Assembly (NCBI GenBank): GCA_009692585.1 | Contig: SHYX01000012.1 | Span: 40,014-104,013, forward strand | Direction: 5' to 3' | Length of the DNA: 64,000 bases | DNA from: Myxococcales bacterium | GTDB taxonomy: Bacteria; Myxococcota; UBA796; SXON01 | Shown: positions 41,904 to 50,830 of the stretch, piece by piece | Layout of the letters: each line of letters opens with the position of its first letter | Position numbering within the stretch: the stretch's first letter is position 1 | Made by a program: the position numbers and the translations under genes | The notes under the pieces: model-generated | The model's input: the letters and a program-made list of their open reading frames with translations, nothing else | The model's database searches: none | Told to the model about the DNA's origin: nothing

Positions 41904-44786
41904 TCAGGCGACCTCAAATCGGTAGACGTTGGTTCCCGCGAGCACCCCGTCCCCCGGCCGCAGCACCACGGCCGTCCCGTCCTCGGGCATCGTCCGCCAC
42001 GGCTTCACCCCTCCGCGGAAGAAGAACGAGACAAAGCCCGTCTCCCCCGTGCGGTACGTGGACAGATAGTCCTCCAACCGCGCCGTTTGCCCGTCGAACG
42101 TCACCGACACGCTGATCGGGCCGAGCCGGAGCGTCCGGGCGCTGCGCAGCGGAAGACCCAGGGTGAAGAGCCCCGCGACAAGCCGTTCGGCGGTGTCGAC
42201 CTCGAGGAGTTGGGCCCGCGGGTCGGGCAGGCCCGGATTCTCCGTCAAGCGCAGCGTGACGTCGAAATCGGGCTCCAGATGGACGTCACGACGGATGATT
42301 TCGACCCGGGCGTCCCGGACCACATCCGTGCTGCGCACCCGCGTACCCCCCACGATGAGCGACGCCTCGCCCTCCTGAGCCAGCTCGATCCGCCCTTTCT
42401 TCCCCCGCGCGTAGATCCGCACATAGTCCAGCGTCATGAACGCCTGCTCGGGGAAGGACTTCACCTCGGGAACGATCATGTCGACGCCGCGATGGTTGCC
42501 GACGGTGAACTCGCCGTGGACACTCCACCCGATCTGGACCAGGCGCGCCGGTCGCGACAGCTCCTGTTGCCACTGACGCTCCTCGACCGACACCACCGGA
42601 TCCTGCTCGCTGTCGTCGATGAGCATCGGCGGCGCGACCGTGGGAGGGGCGGGCGGAGTGGCGCTGGATGCCGCCGGCTCCTGGGCGATGAACCGATCAC
42701 CGCGGGGCGGGCGGGCGGGGCGGCGCATGGCCCCCGAATCGACGCTGGCGTCGAGATCGCGGGGGTCGATCTTCACCGGAGGGGGCGGCGCGTCCTCGGG
42801 CAGATCGGCGCCCGGCACCGACGGCGCGTCGGGCTTCTTGGTTTTCCCCATCCCGCGCACAGGCCGCGGCGCGGGGCCGCCCAGCATTCCCGGCTGGATG
42901 GGATCGACGGTGGCAAAGGACTTGATTTCCGGCCGAACACCATCGGCGATCGAGGCAAGATCGTTTGCCGTGAACTTCGGCGCCGCCTGCGGCGGCATCG
43001 ACGTGGCTGGCGCGCCTCCGGACGGGGGGAAGCTCACCTGGAACAGACAGTTCCCGACCAGAACCTCGTCGTTGGCCTGGAGCGCGAGCTCGTGGCGGCC
43101 GCCGGCGCCCTCGCGCGGGAACAGCGCCAAGACCTCCTTGCCACGGCGAACGTAGGTGAAGCAGTGGCGCGCCAGCGAGCGGAGCGCCGGCTCGTTGGTC
43201 AGGTCCAACTCGGCGTGACTCGACGCCACCATGATCGAGTCGGTGTAGAAGCGGGATTTCTGGATGTCGCCGGTCCGAGAGCGGATGGTGGCGCCACCGC
43301 CGACGCTCGGCAACCACGCGATGTTCTCGTTGTGAGGCTCGTCGGGCAGGCGCACCTTGCTGCGTCGGTCGCGACCCAGCTGGTAGGTGGCGCCGAAGTC
43401 CAGGTAGGTGCCGGCGCCGGGCCGGCGCAGTTCGCCGAGGTAGGGCCAGCCATCGGCCTTCACCGCGCTCAGATCGTGGTACTCGACCCTGACCCCGTCG
43501 ATCTCGATGTGGACGGCGCCCTTGAGGACCACGCTCTGACCCGAATCCAGCGCCAGATTGTCGATGCGGACGCCCCCTTCACGCGCGAGGAGGCTGACCC
43601 GCCCGAACCGGATCTGCAGCACCGCGCGCGGGCTGGTCGCGCTGGCCGACGTCGCGACCTGGGCCTTGGGTCCCAGGTACACGTCGTACCCCTCCATGAA
43701 GTTGCTGAAGTGCACCTTCTGGAGGAGGGCGCCGCGCTCGCGGAGCGTGAAGATGCGGGTGTCGTAGGCGTCGGGGACGATGGTGCGCTGCTTCTGGCCG
43801 AGACCGCCGTGGGGGACGGCCGCCTTGGGCTCGGGCACGTCGTGGATGGACGTTGCCTCCGGCGGCGCGTTGGGCGAGGGCGCCGAGGCTGGGAGAGGCA
43901 CGCTGTCGTCGAGTGACAGCTCAACCGTCATCGACTCAACCACTGCCAGCACGAGGAAGGCCAGCGGCCGCCCGCCCATCTCGGCGATGGTCAGGACGCT
44001 GGGCCCGCCGTCGGTCTGGTCGCTGCGCACGTAGTAGCGGTCCTGCAGCTCGGGGCTGATCACGTGCACCAGCGAGCCGTCGGGGTACTGCTGCAGGCGG
44101 TAGATCCCGGGCTCGCGCAACGCCGGGTGGGCGTAGTTGTCGAGCCAGTGGCGGCCGAGCGTGAAGACGATCTGGTCGCTGTAGAGTCGGCCGACCTCAC
44201 GGTAGCCCTCCCACACGCCAGGCAGGTTCAGGTGCACCGCCAGCACGGGCCGGCTGCGTTTTGCCGGACCCACGTAGAGGTTGGGCAGGAGCCCGGTGAT
44301 GAACTCCCCGGCCGCCAGCCCGTAGGACTGGCTGAGCATGTCCCGTCCGCCATCGGCGACGAGCCAGAAGCGCAGCGGGCGCGTGCCGTACAACAGCTCG
44401 AAGCGCTCCTGCACGCAGAAGTCGGTGAACAACTCGCCCAGCGTCCGCGCCGTCCGCTCGGTCCACGCTTCACCCGCCTGGGCTGCGGCACGGCGCGCGT
44501 CGGCCTGGCTCACCACGACGAGCACGTCGGTGAACGGGGCGATGCCATCCCCACGCTCGGCCTGGATGTGGGCCCGCAATCCGCCCCGGCGCCCGCCAAA
44601 GCTGGTGGTCGACCACAGCTGCGCGGCATCGTCGACGCAGTCGGACTGGGCCTGGTGGCGGCGCAATCGGGCGACGTAGAACGCCGCCGCCGGGTCGGCA
44701 TCGACCACCATCTCCGCCGCGCCAGACAGCCCCTGCGTGCGTCCTGACGAGAAGATCCGGGAGATGAAGTCCGCGAGCTGCGCCAT
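41904..44786 (-). CDS. Large FHA-domain protein
   Basis: 960 residues from an ATG at 44784-44786, which follows the non-coding upstream stretch. The first 300 residues are a soluble alpha/beta region without a known motif. From about 480 to 600 there is an FHA domain: Y-Q-L-G-R-D-R-R-S, N-x-I-A, then S-S-H-A-E-L, the pThr-binding residues. A Pro-rich linker leads to a second, FHA-like beta region from about 760, with F-T-V-G-N-H-R-G-V-D-M-I-V and G-T-R-V. FHA domains read phospho-threonine, so with PP2C downstream and a kinase about 3 kb away this is the reader of the module. No membrane segments. Confidence 0.85.
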   Translation of the reverse strand: MAQLADFISRIFSSGRTQGLSGAAEMVVDADPAAAFYVARLRRHQAQSDCVDDAAQLWSTTSFGGRRGGLRAHIQAERGDGIAPFTDVLVVVSQADARRAAAQAGEAWTERTARTLGELFTDFCVQERFELLYGTRPLRFWLVADGGRDMLSQSYGLAAGEFITGLLPNLYVGPAKRSRPVLAVHLNLPGVWEGYREVGRLYSDQIVFTLGRHWLDNYAHPALREPGIYRLQQYPDGSLVHVISPELQDRYYVRSDQTDGGPSVLTIAEMGGRPLAFLVLAVVESMTVELSLDDSVPLPASAPSPNAPPEATSIHDVPEPKAAVPHGGLGQKQRTIVPDAYDTRIFTLRERGALLQKVHFSNFMEGYDVYLGPKAQVATSASATSPRAVLQIRFGRVSLLAREGGVRIDNLALDSGQSVVLKGAVHIEIDGVRVEYHDLSAVKADGWPYLGELRRPGAGTYLDFGATYQLGRDRRSKVRLPDEPHNENIAWLPSVGGGATIRSRTGDIQKSRFYTDSIMVASSHAELDLTNEPALRSLARHCFTYVRRGKEVLALFPREGAGGRHELALQANDEVLVGNCLFQVSFPPSGGAPATSMPPQAAPKFTANDLASIADGVRPEIKSFATVDPIQPGMLGGPAPRPVRGMGKTKKPDAPSVPGADLPEDAPPPPVKIDPRDLDASVDSGAMRRPARPPRGDRFIAQEPAASSATPPAPPTVAPPMLIDDSEQDPVVSVEERQWQQELSRPARLVQIGWSVHGEFTVGNHRGVDMIVPEVKSFPEQAFMTLDYVRIYARGKKGRIELAQEGEASLIVGGTRVRSTDVVRDARVEIIRRDVHLEPDFDVTLRLTENPGLPDPRAQLLEVDTAERLVAGLFTLGLPLRSARTLRLGPISVSVTFDGQTARLEDYLSTYRTGETGFVSFFFRGGVKPWRTMPEDGTAVVLRPGDGVLAGTNVYRFEVA

Positions 44787-44968
44787 CGAGGCTCCTGCGC
44801 CTACCGAGATAACCGGACGCGATGGGGGAGCGTATCGCGATCGGCGGGTCCGCCGGGGCCGGGTACAGGGCGATCGCAAAGTCCACCGTAGCCGCCCGGG
44901 GGATCGACCAACGCCGTGAATTCTGATCTACTGGGCGCGGCGTCGTCTGCTCCGCCGCGAGGTAGACC
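44787..44968. other. Short intergenic stretch before the transposase remnant
   Basis: No gene. It presumably holds the promoter of the minus-strand FHA gene and one edge of a decayed insertion. No inverted repeat or target-site duplication can be seen. Confidence 0.35.
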
Positions 44969-45434
44969 ATGGCTGACGCCCCTGACATCCGCGATCTCCT
45001 GGTTCGCTTCTCGTTGATCCCGGATCCGCGCGAGGATCGCGGCCTGCGGCGACGCGCACGAGGAGGCGCTGTTCCCCGAGTGGGTGGCGGGGCTGGCGTC
45101 ACCCATGCCGCAGCAGTTTCATGACTCAATGAGCCAGCGTCGCGACGGCATAGATGACTATCTGGCGGAGACCGGCCTGCTCTGGGCGCGGCGCGACTTC
45201 GAGGATCTCCGCCTGCTGGATGCGGCGGGAATGCCCGATACCCACATGGAGCTGCTTGCCGTCTCCGAGCTGGCCAAATGGTGCTCGGTGGAGAAAACCG
45301 CGCCCGAACTCCGCTGCTGGACCAAAGCGGTCCGGGAAAGGGCGGCGGTGGACCGAACACCGGTGGTGATGAGGGGCCCCTGGATGCGCGCGCAACGTGC
45401 ACTCTGCGCGGCGACCAAAGACTGGGGCTGGTGA
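44969..45434 (+). pseudogene. ISAs1-like transposase N-terminus joined to a foreign fragment
   Basis: The ATG at 44969 opens M-A-D-A-P-D-I-R-D-L-L-V-R-F, then L-I-P-D-P-R-E-D-R-G. The P-D-P-R-x-x-R-G motif is the hallmark of the N-terminal domain of ISAs1-family transposases. The rest of the transposase is missing. After a frameshift around 45045 an unrelated stretch begins: E-E-A-L-F-P-E-W-V-A-G-L, later D-D-Y-L-A-E-T-G-L-L-W-A-R-R and a C-terminal A-T-K-D-W-G-W with a stop at 45432-45434. No DDE residues and no terminal repeats are seen. The second part may be the C-terminus of a disrupted host gene, encoding a protein I do not recognise. Confidence 0.5.
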
Positions 45435-45665
45435 CGCGCGCGGGTCCCGCGGCGCTCTCCGAGTGAGGCGGACCGGAGCGCGCCACCCAGGACGCGTACT
45501 CCACCCCGGCTGAGCCGAGTGCGCGAGAGAGGTGCCCGAGAAACCTGGAGCGCCATACGCAAGCACCGCTCGGGCCCCGCCTTTCGGTAGAGCCCGGTGA
45601 GGACGGCACGGGCGCCGGGGCTCGTATGCTCGCCGGCAGGCGCGGTCAGGACGTTAGGGCCCCAC
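45435..45665 (-). pseudogene. Degraded small gene fragment on the minus strand
   Basis: Minus-strand sequence around 45540-45610 reads L-T-G-L-Y-R-K-A-G-P-E-R-C-L-R-M-A-L-Q-V-S. It resembles a family of small proteins with L-Y-R-x-x-G-P-E-R-R-x-x-M-A-L-x-L-S, recalled from memory. The frame then changes. The stretch otherwise has no gene until the ATG at 45666. Low confidence. Confidence 0.3.
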
Positions 45666-47123
45666 ATGCTCATCCTCTCCGGCCTCGCCGCGGCGTTTGC
45701 ACCTCACGGCCCCAACGCCCCCTGTGCCACCTTGGAGGTTCGCGCTGACGGCGCCGGCCCCCGCTACGAGCCCCCGGCCTTCGCCGGCGAAACCGGTCTC
45801 GATACCGAACACTTCCACATCGAAGCCGACCCGAGCGTCACGGTCACCGACGAAGAACTGGCGCTGGTCGGCGCGATCTTCGAGGAGGTGTGGAGCGCGG
45901 AGGTCGACACCATGGGCTACCGTCCGCCAGGAATCGCCGAAGGGGAAAAGTTCCCGGTCTACATGGAAGACCTGTCGCGCGGCCTCTACGGCTACACCGA
46001 CATCCGGCGCGACGACACCGCGTACATCGGAATGAACGTGGACATGGCGTGGAGCGGCACCTCCAACGAAGACGCCTGGAAGGTCACCGCCGCCCACGAG
46101 TTCTTCCATGCCCTCCAGTTCGAGTACGACTATTGGGAGGCCGGTTGGTGGATGGAGGCCAGCGCCGTGTGGGCCGAGGACATCGTCTACGACGATCTCG
46201 ACGACTACACCTACTACCTCTCCGAGAACCTGTGGCCGAGCTATCCCGAGGTCTCGATGGTGGCCGAAGACGGCTGGCACGAGTACGGCGAAGCCATCTG
46301 GGCCCGCTACCTCGACGAACAGCATGGAGGTCCCGACGCAATCCGCACGCTCTGGGAGGCGTGCGAGACCGCGGACGGCGTCGACGTACACCGGGACTTC
46401 TTGGGTGGAGACGCCCCCTTCGAGGCCGCGCTCGTCGACTTCGCCGCGCGCAACGCCCTTGGGTACGTGGGCTTCGACGAAGGGGCGGGTTGGTGGCCCG
46501 TCTACCGCACCGACCTGGTCGCAGACGGCAGCGCGCTTCCCGTCACCTTCGCGCCCACCGAGTGGTTCCCCGACTACCTGGGCACCAACTACGTCCGCAT
46601 CCCGCTGCCCGAAGCCGCCCCCCGCGAGCTGGTCATCGACTTCGCCGGCGGCGCGCTGACCGACGGGTCCGAGGTGCGCTGGCAGGTCTCGATCGTCGGC
46701 ACCGACGGTGTGGACTGGGACACCGCCTCGGACGTCACCAAGGGCGAAACGTCGGTGCGGCTCGGCGAGTTCGGCACCCGCTGGCACGAAGCCTGGGTGA
46801 TGGTGAGCATCCTGAGCGAGAAGACCGGCGTCAATCACGACGCCTACCAGTCCCAGCGCGACTACACCAAGACCCCTCCCGCCTACTCGTTCACCGCGCG
46901 CCTGGAAGCGGACGACGCCGAAGACACCGGCGACACCGGCGACACCGGGGACACGGGCGACACCGGCGAGGAAGCGCCGCCGGACCACAAGGACCACGGC
47001 GGCAGCGGCGGCTGCGGCTGTGACCACGGCGCGACCGCTCCGGTTGGCCTGGGCTCGCTGGCTGCGGCGTGGTCGCTCAGGCGGCGAATCCGTCGTTCAG
47101 CCGACTCGCCGCTTTGGGGATAG
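45666..47123 (+). CDS. Secreted putative zinc metalloprotease with MYXO-CTERM tail
   Basis: 485 residues. A signal peptide (M-L-I-L-S-G-L-A-A-A-F-A) is followed by a catalytic region with A-A-H144-E145-F-F-H148-A-L-Q-F-E-Y, a zinc H-E-x-x-H. E164 in W-W-M-E-A-S-A-V-W-A-E-D is the likely third ligand, matching MXAN_6640-type putative metalloproteases of Myxococcota. A C-terminal beta domain (about 300-430) precedes an E-D-T-G-D-T-G linker, G-G-C-G-C-D, a hydrophobic helix and R-R-R-I-R-R. The last is a MYXO-CTERM surface anchor, although a short tail follows the Arg cluster. It may degrade proteins outside the cell. Confidence 0.8.
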   Translation: MLILSGLAAAFAPHGPNAPCATLEVRADGAGPRYEPPAFAGETGLDTEHFHIEADPSVTVTDEELALVGAIFEEVWSAEVDTMGYRPPGIAEGEKFPVYMEDLSRGLYGYTDIRRDDTAYIGMNVDMAWSGTSNEDAWKVTAAHEFFHALQFEYDYWEAGWWMEASAVWAEDIVYDDLDDYTYYLSENLWPSYPEVSMVAEDGWHEYGEAIWARYLDEQHGGPDAIRTLWEACETADGVDVHRDFLGGDAPFEAALVDFAARNALGYVGFDEGAGWWPVYRTDLVADGSALPVTFAPTEWFPDYLGTNYVRIPLPEAAPRELVIDFAGGALTDGSEVRWQVSIVGTDGVDWDTASDVTKGETSVRLGEFGTRWHEAWVMVSILSEKTGVNHDAYQSQRDYTKTPPAYSFTARLEADDAEDTGDTGDTGDTGDTGEEAPPDHKDHGGSGGCGCDHGATAPVGLGSLAAAWSLRRRIRRSADSPLWG

Positions 47124-47144
47124 GCTACCCACAGAGGCTGCCCC

Positions 47145-48137
47145 ATGCTCACGATTCTCCTGCTGAAGAGCGCGTTCGCCGGCACCATCGACGCCTGGAG
47201 CTACGACGACTTCACGACCGACGGCGACGGCATCGCCGGGACGGACGACTGGGACAACGGATACGACGAGGACCCCTGGCTCGGCACCGAATCAGGTCGC
47301 GACGTGTGGGCATACTCGGCCACCGATCACACCAGCGGCGGGAACTTCGGCGACGGCAGCGCCCTCGACAATTGGCTGGTCAACCCCGCGGTCGGCGTCC
47401 GGCAGGGGGAATACTCCGTCATCTCCTACGCCAGCGACAACGACGCGTTCGGCGTGGTCTTCGGCTGGACGGAAGACGCCTACTGGATGCTCCTGATCTG
47501 CGGCGAAGAGGGCAACGAGAGCAGCATCCAGAGCTGCCCCGTGAGCGGGCTCAGCCTCCAGGCCATGGCGCTCGTCGAAGTGCGCGGCCGCAACGCGACG
47601 GTCGTCGACGAGATCGAGCGCGGCTGCGACCCCAGCGCCGAAATCGAGATTCGCGTCGCGGTGGACGACGGCCAGCTCGTCGCGACCTACGGCGACACCG
47701 AACTCACGATGGATGTCGAGCGTGACTTCCAGCTCGACGGCATCGGCTTCTATGCCTACAACGAAGGCACCATCGACGAGGACGGGCAGGACGACGGCGA
47801 CACCATCTACTTCCGCGAACCCGCCCTGGTGTGGAACGACGAAGACGACGACGGCATCGCCGACGACGACGACAACTGCGAGGAAGACCCCAACCCCGGC
47901 CAGGAGGACGCCGATCACGACGGCATCGGCACCGCCTGTGACCTTTCCGAGGAGACGCCGGACACCGGCGACACCGGCACCGACTCCGGCACGGACACCA
48001 AAGACACCTCCGATGGCGACGACGGGCGCCCGGTCAAGATCGAAACCGGTGACGGCTGCGGGTGTGACAGCGGCGGCGCGGCCGGCGCGGTGGCGGTGGC
48101 CGTGGGGATGCTGGCGACGGGGCGGCGGCGGCGGTGA
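47145..48137 (+). CDS. Secreted calcium-repeat protein with MYXO-CTERM
   Basis: 330 residues. A signal peptide (M-L-T-I-L-L-L-K-S-A-F-A-G) precedes a jelly-roll-like beta domain (about 20-215) with W-L-V-N-P-A-V-G-V and F-G-V-V-F-G-W. A TSP3-like acidic repeat follows: D-E-D-D-D-G-I-A-D-D-D-D-N-C and E-D-A-D-H-D-G-I-G-T-A-C-D. A D-T-G/D-S-G-T linker leads to G-D-G-C-G-C-D-S-G, a hydrophobic helix and R-R-R-R at the very end, a complete MYXO-CTERM signal. The domain type is common in lectin-like secreted proteins. It is followed by a strong hairpin and repeat copy B. Confidence 0.78.
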   Translation: MLTILLLKSAFAGTIDAWSYDDFTTDGDGIAGTDDWDNGYDEDPWLGTESGRDVWAYSATDHTSGGNFGDGSALDNWLVNPAVGVRQGEYSVISYASDNDAFGVVFGWTEDAYWMLLICGEEGNESSIQSCPVSGLSLQAMALVEVRGRNATVVDEIERGCDPSAEIEIRVAVDDGQLVATYGDTELTMDVERDFQLDGIGFYAYNEGTIDEDGQDDGDTIYFREPALVWNDEDDDGIADDDDNCEEDPNPGQEDADHDGIGTACDLSEETPDTGDTGTDSGTDTKDTSDGDDGRPVKIETGDGCGCDSGGAAGAVAVAVGMLATGRRRR

Positions 48138-48215
48138 GGGCCGGAAAGTATAGCTTGGAGGCCGAAGGGGATGGCGCGGTAGGGGGAGAGGCCGACGAGG
48201 CCTCTCCCCCCGTTT
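48138..48215 (+). repeat. Dispersed intergenic repeat, copy B
   Basis: Blocks GGCCGGAAAG, AGCTTGGAGGCC, GGCGCGGTAGGGGGAGAGGCC and a C-rich arm occur in the same order as in copy A (18466-18560). The spacing between the second and third block differs. Both copies follow a coding region and precede the next gene's promoter. Confidence 0.65.
48182..48213 (+). terminator. Terminator-like hairpin, perfect 12-bp stem
   Basis: GGGGGAGAGGCC (48182-48193), loop GACGA, GGCCTCTCCCCC (48199-48210), followed by CGTTTCATGTT. The stem is perfect and very stable, and the T-tract is weak. It probably terminates the MYXO-CTERM gene. Confidence 0.6.
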
Positions 48216-48247
48216 CATGTTAGCCTCGCCGCCCTCCCGGAACGCCC

Positions 48248-49462
48248 ATGTCCGCCGTCCGCCCCTTCCGCGCCTGGCGCGCCCCCAACGCCGTCGCCGC
48301 CCGGGTGATCGCGCCCCCGTACGACGTGATGTCGGCCGACGAGGCCCGCGCCATCGTCCAGAAGAACCCCCATTCCTTCGTGCGCGTCAGCCGCCCGGAA
48401 GCGGTGATGTCCCCCGGTAGCGACAGCCACTCGGCCGAAGCCTACGCGACCGCCCGTCGTGAGTACCAGGGTCTCAAGGACCGGGGACTGCTCACCCAGG
48501 ACCCCACCGATGGGTACTACCTGTACGGTCAGACGATGGGCAGTCACACGCAGGTCGGGCTCGTCGCCTGCTTCTCGACCGAGGAGTACGATCGCGGCCT
48601 CATCAAGAAGCACGAGTTCACCCGGCCCGACAAAGAGCGCGACCGCATCCGGCACATCGATGCCACCAACGGCCAGACGGGCATGGTCTTCCTCGCCTAC
48701 CGTGACGACGTCCGTCTGAACGCGCTCATCGCCGAAGGGCAGACGCGCGATCCGGAGTTCCGAGTCACCACCGAAGACGACGTGGTGCACACGCTGTGGC
48801 GGGTGGCCGAGCCCGATGCCGTCGCCGCGATCACCGCCGCCGCCGCGGGGCTGCCCGCCACCTACGTCGCCGACGGCCACCACCGGTCGGCCGCGGCCAG
48901 CATCGTCCACAAGGAACGCGGCGAGCGCCCCGGGCGCCACGGCTGGTTCGTGGCCTGCCTCTTCCCGGCCTCGGCGCTAGCGATCATGGCCTACAACCGT
49001 GCGATCAAGGACCTCAACGGCCACACTCCCGCCGGACTGATGGAGGCCATCCACAAATCGGGCTGGGACGTCGTTCCCACCTCCCTGACCGTGCCCCCGC
49101 GTCGCGGCTCGGCGACGATGTACGTGGCGGGGGGTTGGTACCTGCTCACGGCGCGCGACGTTCCGTCCGATCCCGTCGCCGGCCTGGACGTGTCGTTGCT
49201 CCAAGATCGCGTCCTCGGCCCGCTGCTCGCCATCGACGATCCCCGTACCAACAAGCGCATCGACTTCGTCGGCGGCATCCGGGGCGCGGACGAGCTGGTC
49301 CGCCTCGTCGACTCCGCCTCCCACGCCGTCGCCTTCCATCTGTTTCCCACCCAGATGAACCAGCTGCTCGCCGTGGCCGATGCCGACAAGGTGATGCCGC
49401 CGAAATCGACGTGGTTCGAGCCGAAGCTGCGAGATGCCGTCGCGATGCACGAGCTGGAGTGA
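48248..49462 (+). CDS. DUF1015 family protein
   Basis: 404 residues, normal for the family. Family marks are P-F-R-A-W-R-A and the N-terminal A-P-P-Y-D-V-M-S near residues 22-29, then N-P-H-S-F-V-R-V, L-I-K-K-H-E-F-T-R-P-D-K-E-R-D-R and I-A-D/V-A-D-G-H-H-R-S-A-A-A. DUF1015 proteins are cytoplasmic and often sit by serC/serA in bacteria and archaea; their activity is not established. The downstream gene, two bases beyond the stop, encodes a thioredoxin-like ferredoxin, so they are probably co-transcribed. The C-terminal K-S-T-W-F-x-P-K motif is also typical. Confidence 0.87.
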   Translation: MSAVRPFRAWRAPNAVAARVIAPPYDVMSADEARAIVQKNPHSFVRVSRPEAVMSPGSDSHSAEAYATARREYQGLKDRGLLTQDPTDGYYLYGQTMGSHTQVGLVACFSTEEYDRGLIKKHEFTRPDKERDRIRHIDATNGQTGMVFLAYRDDVRLNALIAEGQTRDPEFRVTTEDDVVHTLWRVAEPDAVAAITAAAAGLPATYVADGHHRSAAASIVHKERGERPGRHGWFVACLFPASALAIMAYNRAIKDLNGHTPAGLMEAIHKSGWDVVPTSLTVPPRRGSATMYVAGGWYLLTARDVPSDPVAGLDVSLLQDRVLGPLLAIDDPRTNKRIDFVGGIRGADELVRLVDSASHAVAFHLFPTQMNQLLAVADADKVMPPKSTWFEPKLRDAVAMHELE

Positions 49463-49464
49463 TC

Positions 49465-49770
49465 ATGAAAGCAATCAAGCGTCCCTACGAGGTCCGGCAG
49501 CTTCTCGTCTGCACCAACGCGCGTGACCCGAGCACCGGCAAGTCGTCCTGCGGGCAGAACGGCGCCCAGCCGATCCTGGAGTACCTCAAGAAGACCGTGA
49601 AGGAGCGTGGGCTCAAGGGCAAGGTGATCGTGACCAAGACCGGCTGTCTCGACATCTGCCCGGACGATGGGTGCATCGTGGGTTTTCAGCCGGAAGCCGA
49701 GTTCTTCCGCGTGGCGTGCACCATCGAGGAGGCCGACGCGGTCCTGACCCGGCTCACCGCGGGGCTCTGA
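49465..49770 (+). CDS. Thioredoxin-like [2Fe-2S] ferredoxin
   Basis: 101 residues. The four cluster cysteines are C16 (L-V-C-T-N-A-R-D-P), C29 (S-S-C-G), C61 and C65 (K-T-G-C-L-D-I-C), exactly the C-x12-C...C-x3-C layout of the thioredoxin-like 2Fe-2S family (Clostridium pasteurianum/Aquifex type). It is an electron carrier of unknown partner. It directly follows DUF1015. Confidence 0.9.
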   Translation: MKAIKRPYEVRQLLVCTNARDPSTGKSSCGQNGAQPILEYLKKTVKERGLKGKVIVTKTGCLDICPDDGCIVGFQPEAEFFRVACTIEEADAVLTRLTAGL

Positions 49771-49771
49771 G

Positions 49772-50815
49772 CTGTTCTTCTTCTTCGCCAGCGCGCTCGC
49801 GGCCGCCCCGGTGGTCATCGAGCTGCCGCCGCGCGAGCCCCTGGAAGAGTGGGCCGAGAGCCTGTCGCTCGCCGGCCTCGTGGTCGGTCATCGCGGCGCT
49901 GGCGCCTACGTGGAGGTGCTCGACCAGGGCACCGTCTGGCTCATCCGGGCGCACGACGGCGGCGGGCACACCCGGGAGGTCGCGGTGCGGGAGCCGCAGC
50001 GGGCCGCCGAGCGCGAAGACGTCGCCCTTCTCGCCGCGAGCCTGATGCGGACGATCAGCTCGGGCGGTGCCCCGGTGCCCCGGCCGCCGCCCGCGGGGGT
50101 GCCGCCGCCGGTCGTTCCGCCCGCCGTGATTCCCCCCGCGCCGAAGCCCGCCCCGGTCGTGATTGTGGAGCCGGTTGTCGCTCCCGTGATTGCGTCGCCG
50201 CCGCCGCCCGTCGTCGCGGCCCCGCCCGCACCTCCACCTTCGCCCGCTTCCCCCGTCGTGTTCCCCCCAACGTTCGCGCCTCCGGAAGCCCCGCCGATTC
50301 CGACGCCACCCGTCTGGGCAATCGAGGGCAGCTTGGGCGTCGGCATCAGCCTCCGCGACGACATGGTGGCCACCCCGAGCCTCGCCGGGCAGCTCGGCTG
50401 GACGGACGGCCCCCTCCGCGTCCTGGTGCGCATGGGCGGCAGCTTCCCAGCCCGACTCGTCGCCTTCGAGTCGCGACCCGACCTCGCGACCGTGGGCGCC
50501 AGCGCCGGAGTGTGGTGGGCCCCCGCGCGTGCCGGCGGCCTGGACTTCGGCATCGAGGCGGGCTGCACCGCACTGCTGGCCGGCGACGGGCTCGGCAACC
50601 TCCTCTCCGCCGCGGTGGCACTCCCCACGGCGACGGTAGGCCTCGGGTGGCGCGTCCGCCTGGGGCCCCAGAACACGATCGAGCCTCAGGCGCGGGTCAC
50701 CTGGGGTTCGCGAACGGTGAACCTGCGCTCGGACCTCGACGGCGACACCGTTCTTTCGGCGTGGAGTGTCGAACTCGGCCTGGTGACCAGTTTCGGCGGG
50801 GTCGGCCGTCCGTGA
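49772..50815 (+). CDS. Exported protein with Pro-rich hinge and beta-barrel-like C-terminus
   Basis: 347 residues if translation starts at a CTG at 49772. That start is chosen because the next residues, F-F-F-F-A-S-A-L-A-A-A-P, form a signal peptide just upstream of the only conventional start, a GTG at 49811 that would begin inside the mature protein. The frame has no ATG, GTG or TTG earlier and is closed by a TGA at 49745. The N-terminal domain (20-110) is followed by a Pro/Val/Ala hinge of about 85 residues. The C-terminal 150 residues alternate like an outer-membrane barrel: E-G-S-L-G-V-G-I-S-L and W-R-V-R-L-G-P-Q. It is probably outer-membrane. It starts two bases after the ferredoxin stop. 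Confidence 0.65.
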   Translation: MFFFFASALAAAPVVIELPPREPLEEWAESLSLAGLVVGHRGAGAYVEVLDQGTVWLIRAHDGGGHTREVAVREPQRAAEREDVALLAASLMRTISSGGAPVPRPPPAGVPPPVVPPAVIPPAPKPAPVVIVEPVVAPVIASPPPPVVAAPPAPPPSPASPVVFPPTFAPPEAPPIPTPPVWAIEGSLGVGISLRDDMVATPSLAGQLGWTDGPLRVLVRMGGSFPARLVAFESRPDLATVGASAGVWWAPARAGGLDFGIEAGCTALLAGDGLGNLLSAAVALPTATVGLGWRVRLGPQNTIEPQARVTWGSRTVNLRSDLDGDTVLSAWSVELGLVTSFGGVGRP

Positions 50816-50830
50816 CTTTTTACGATTGTC

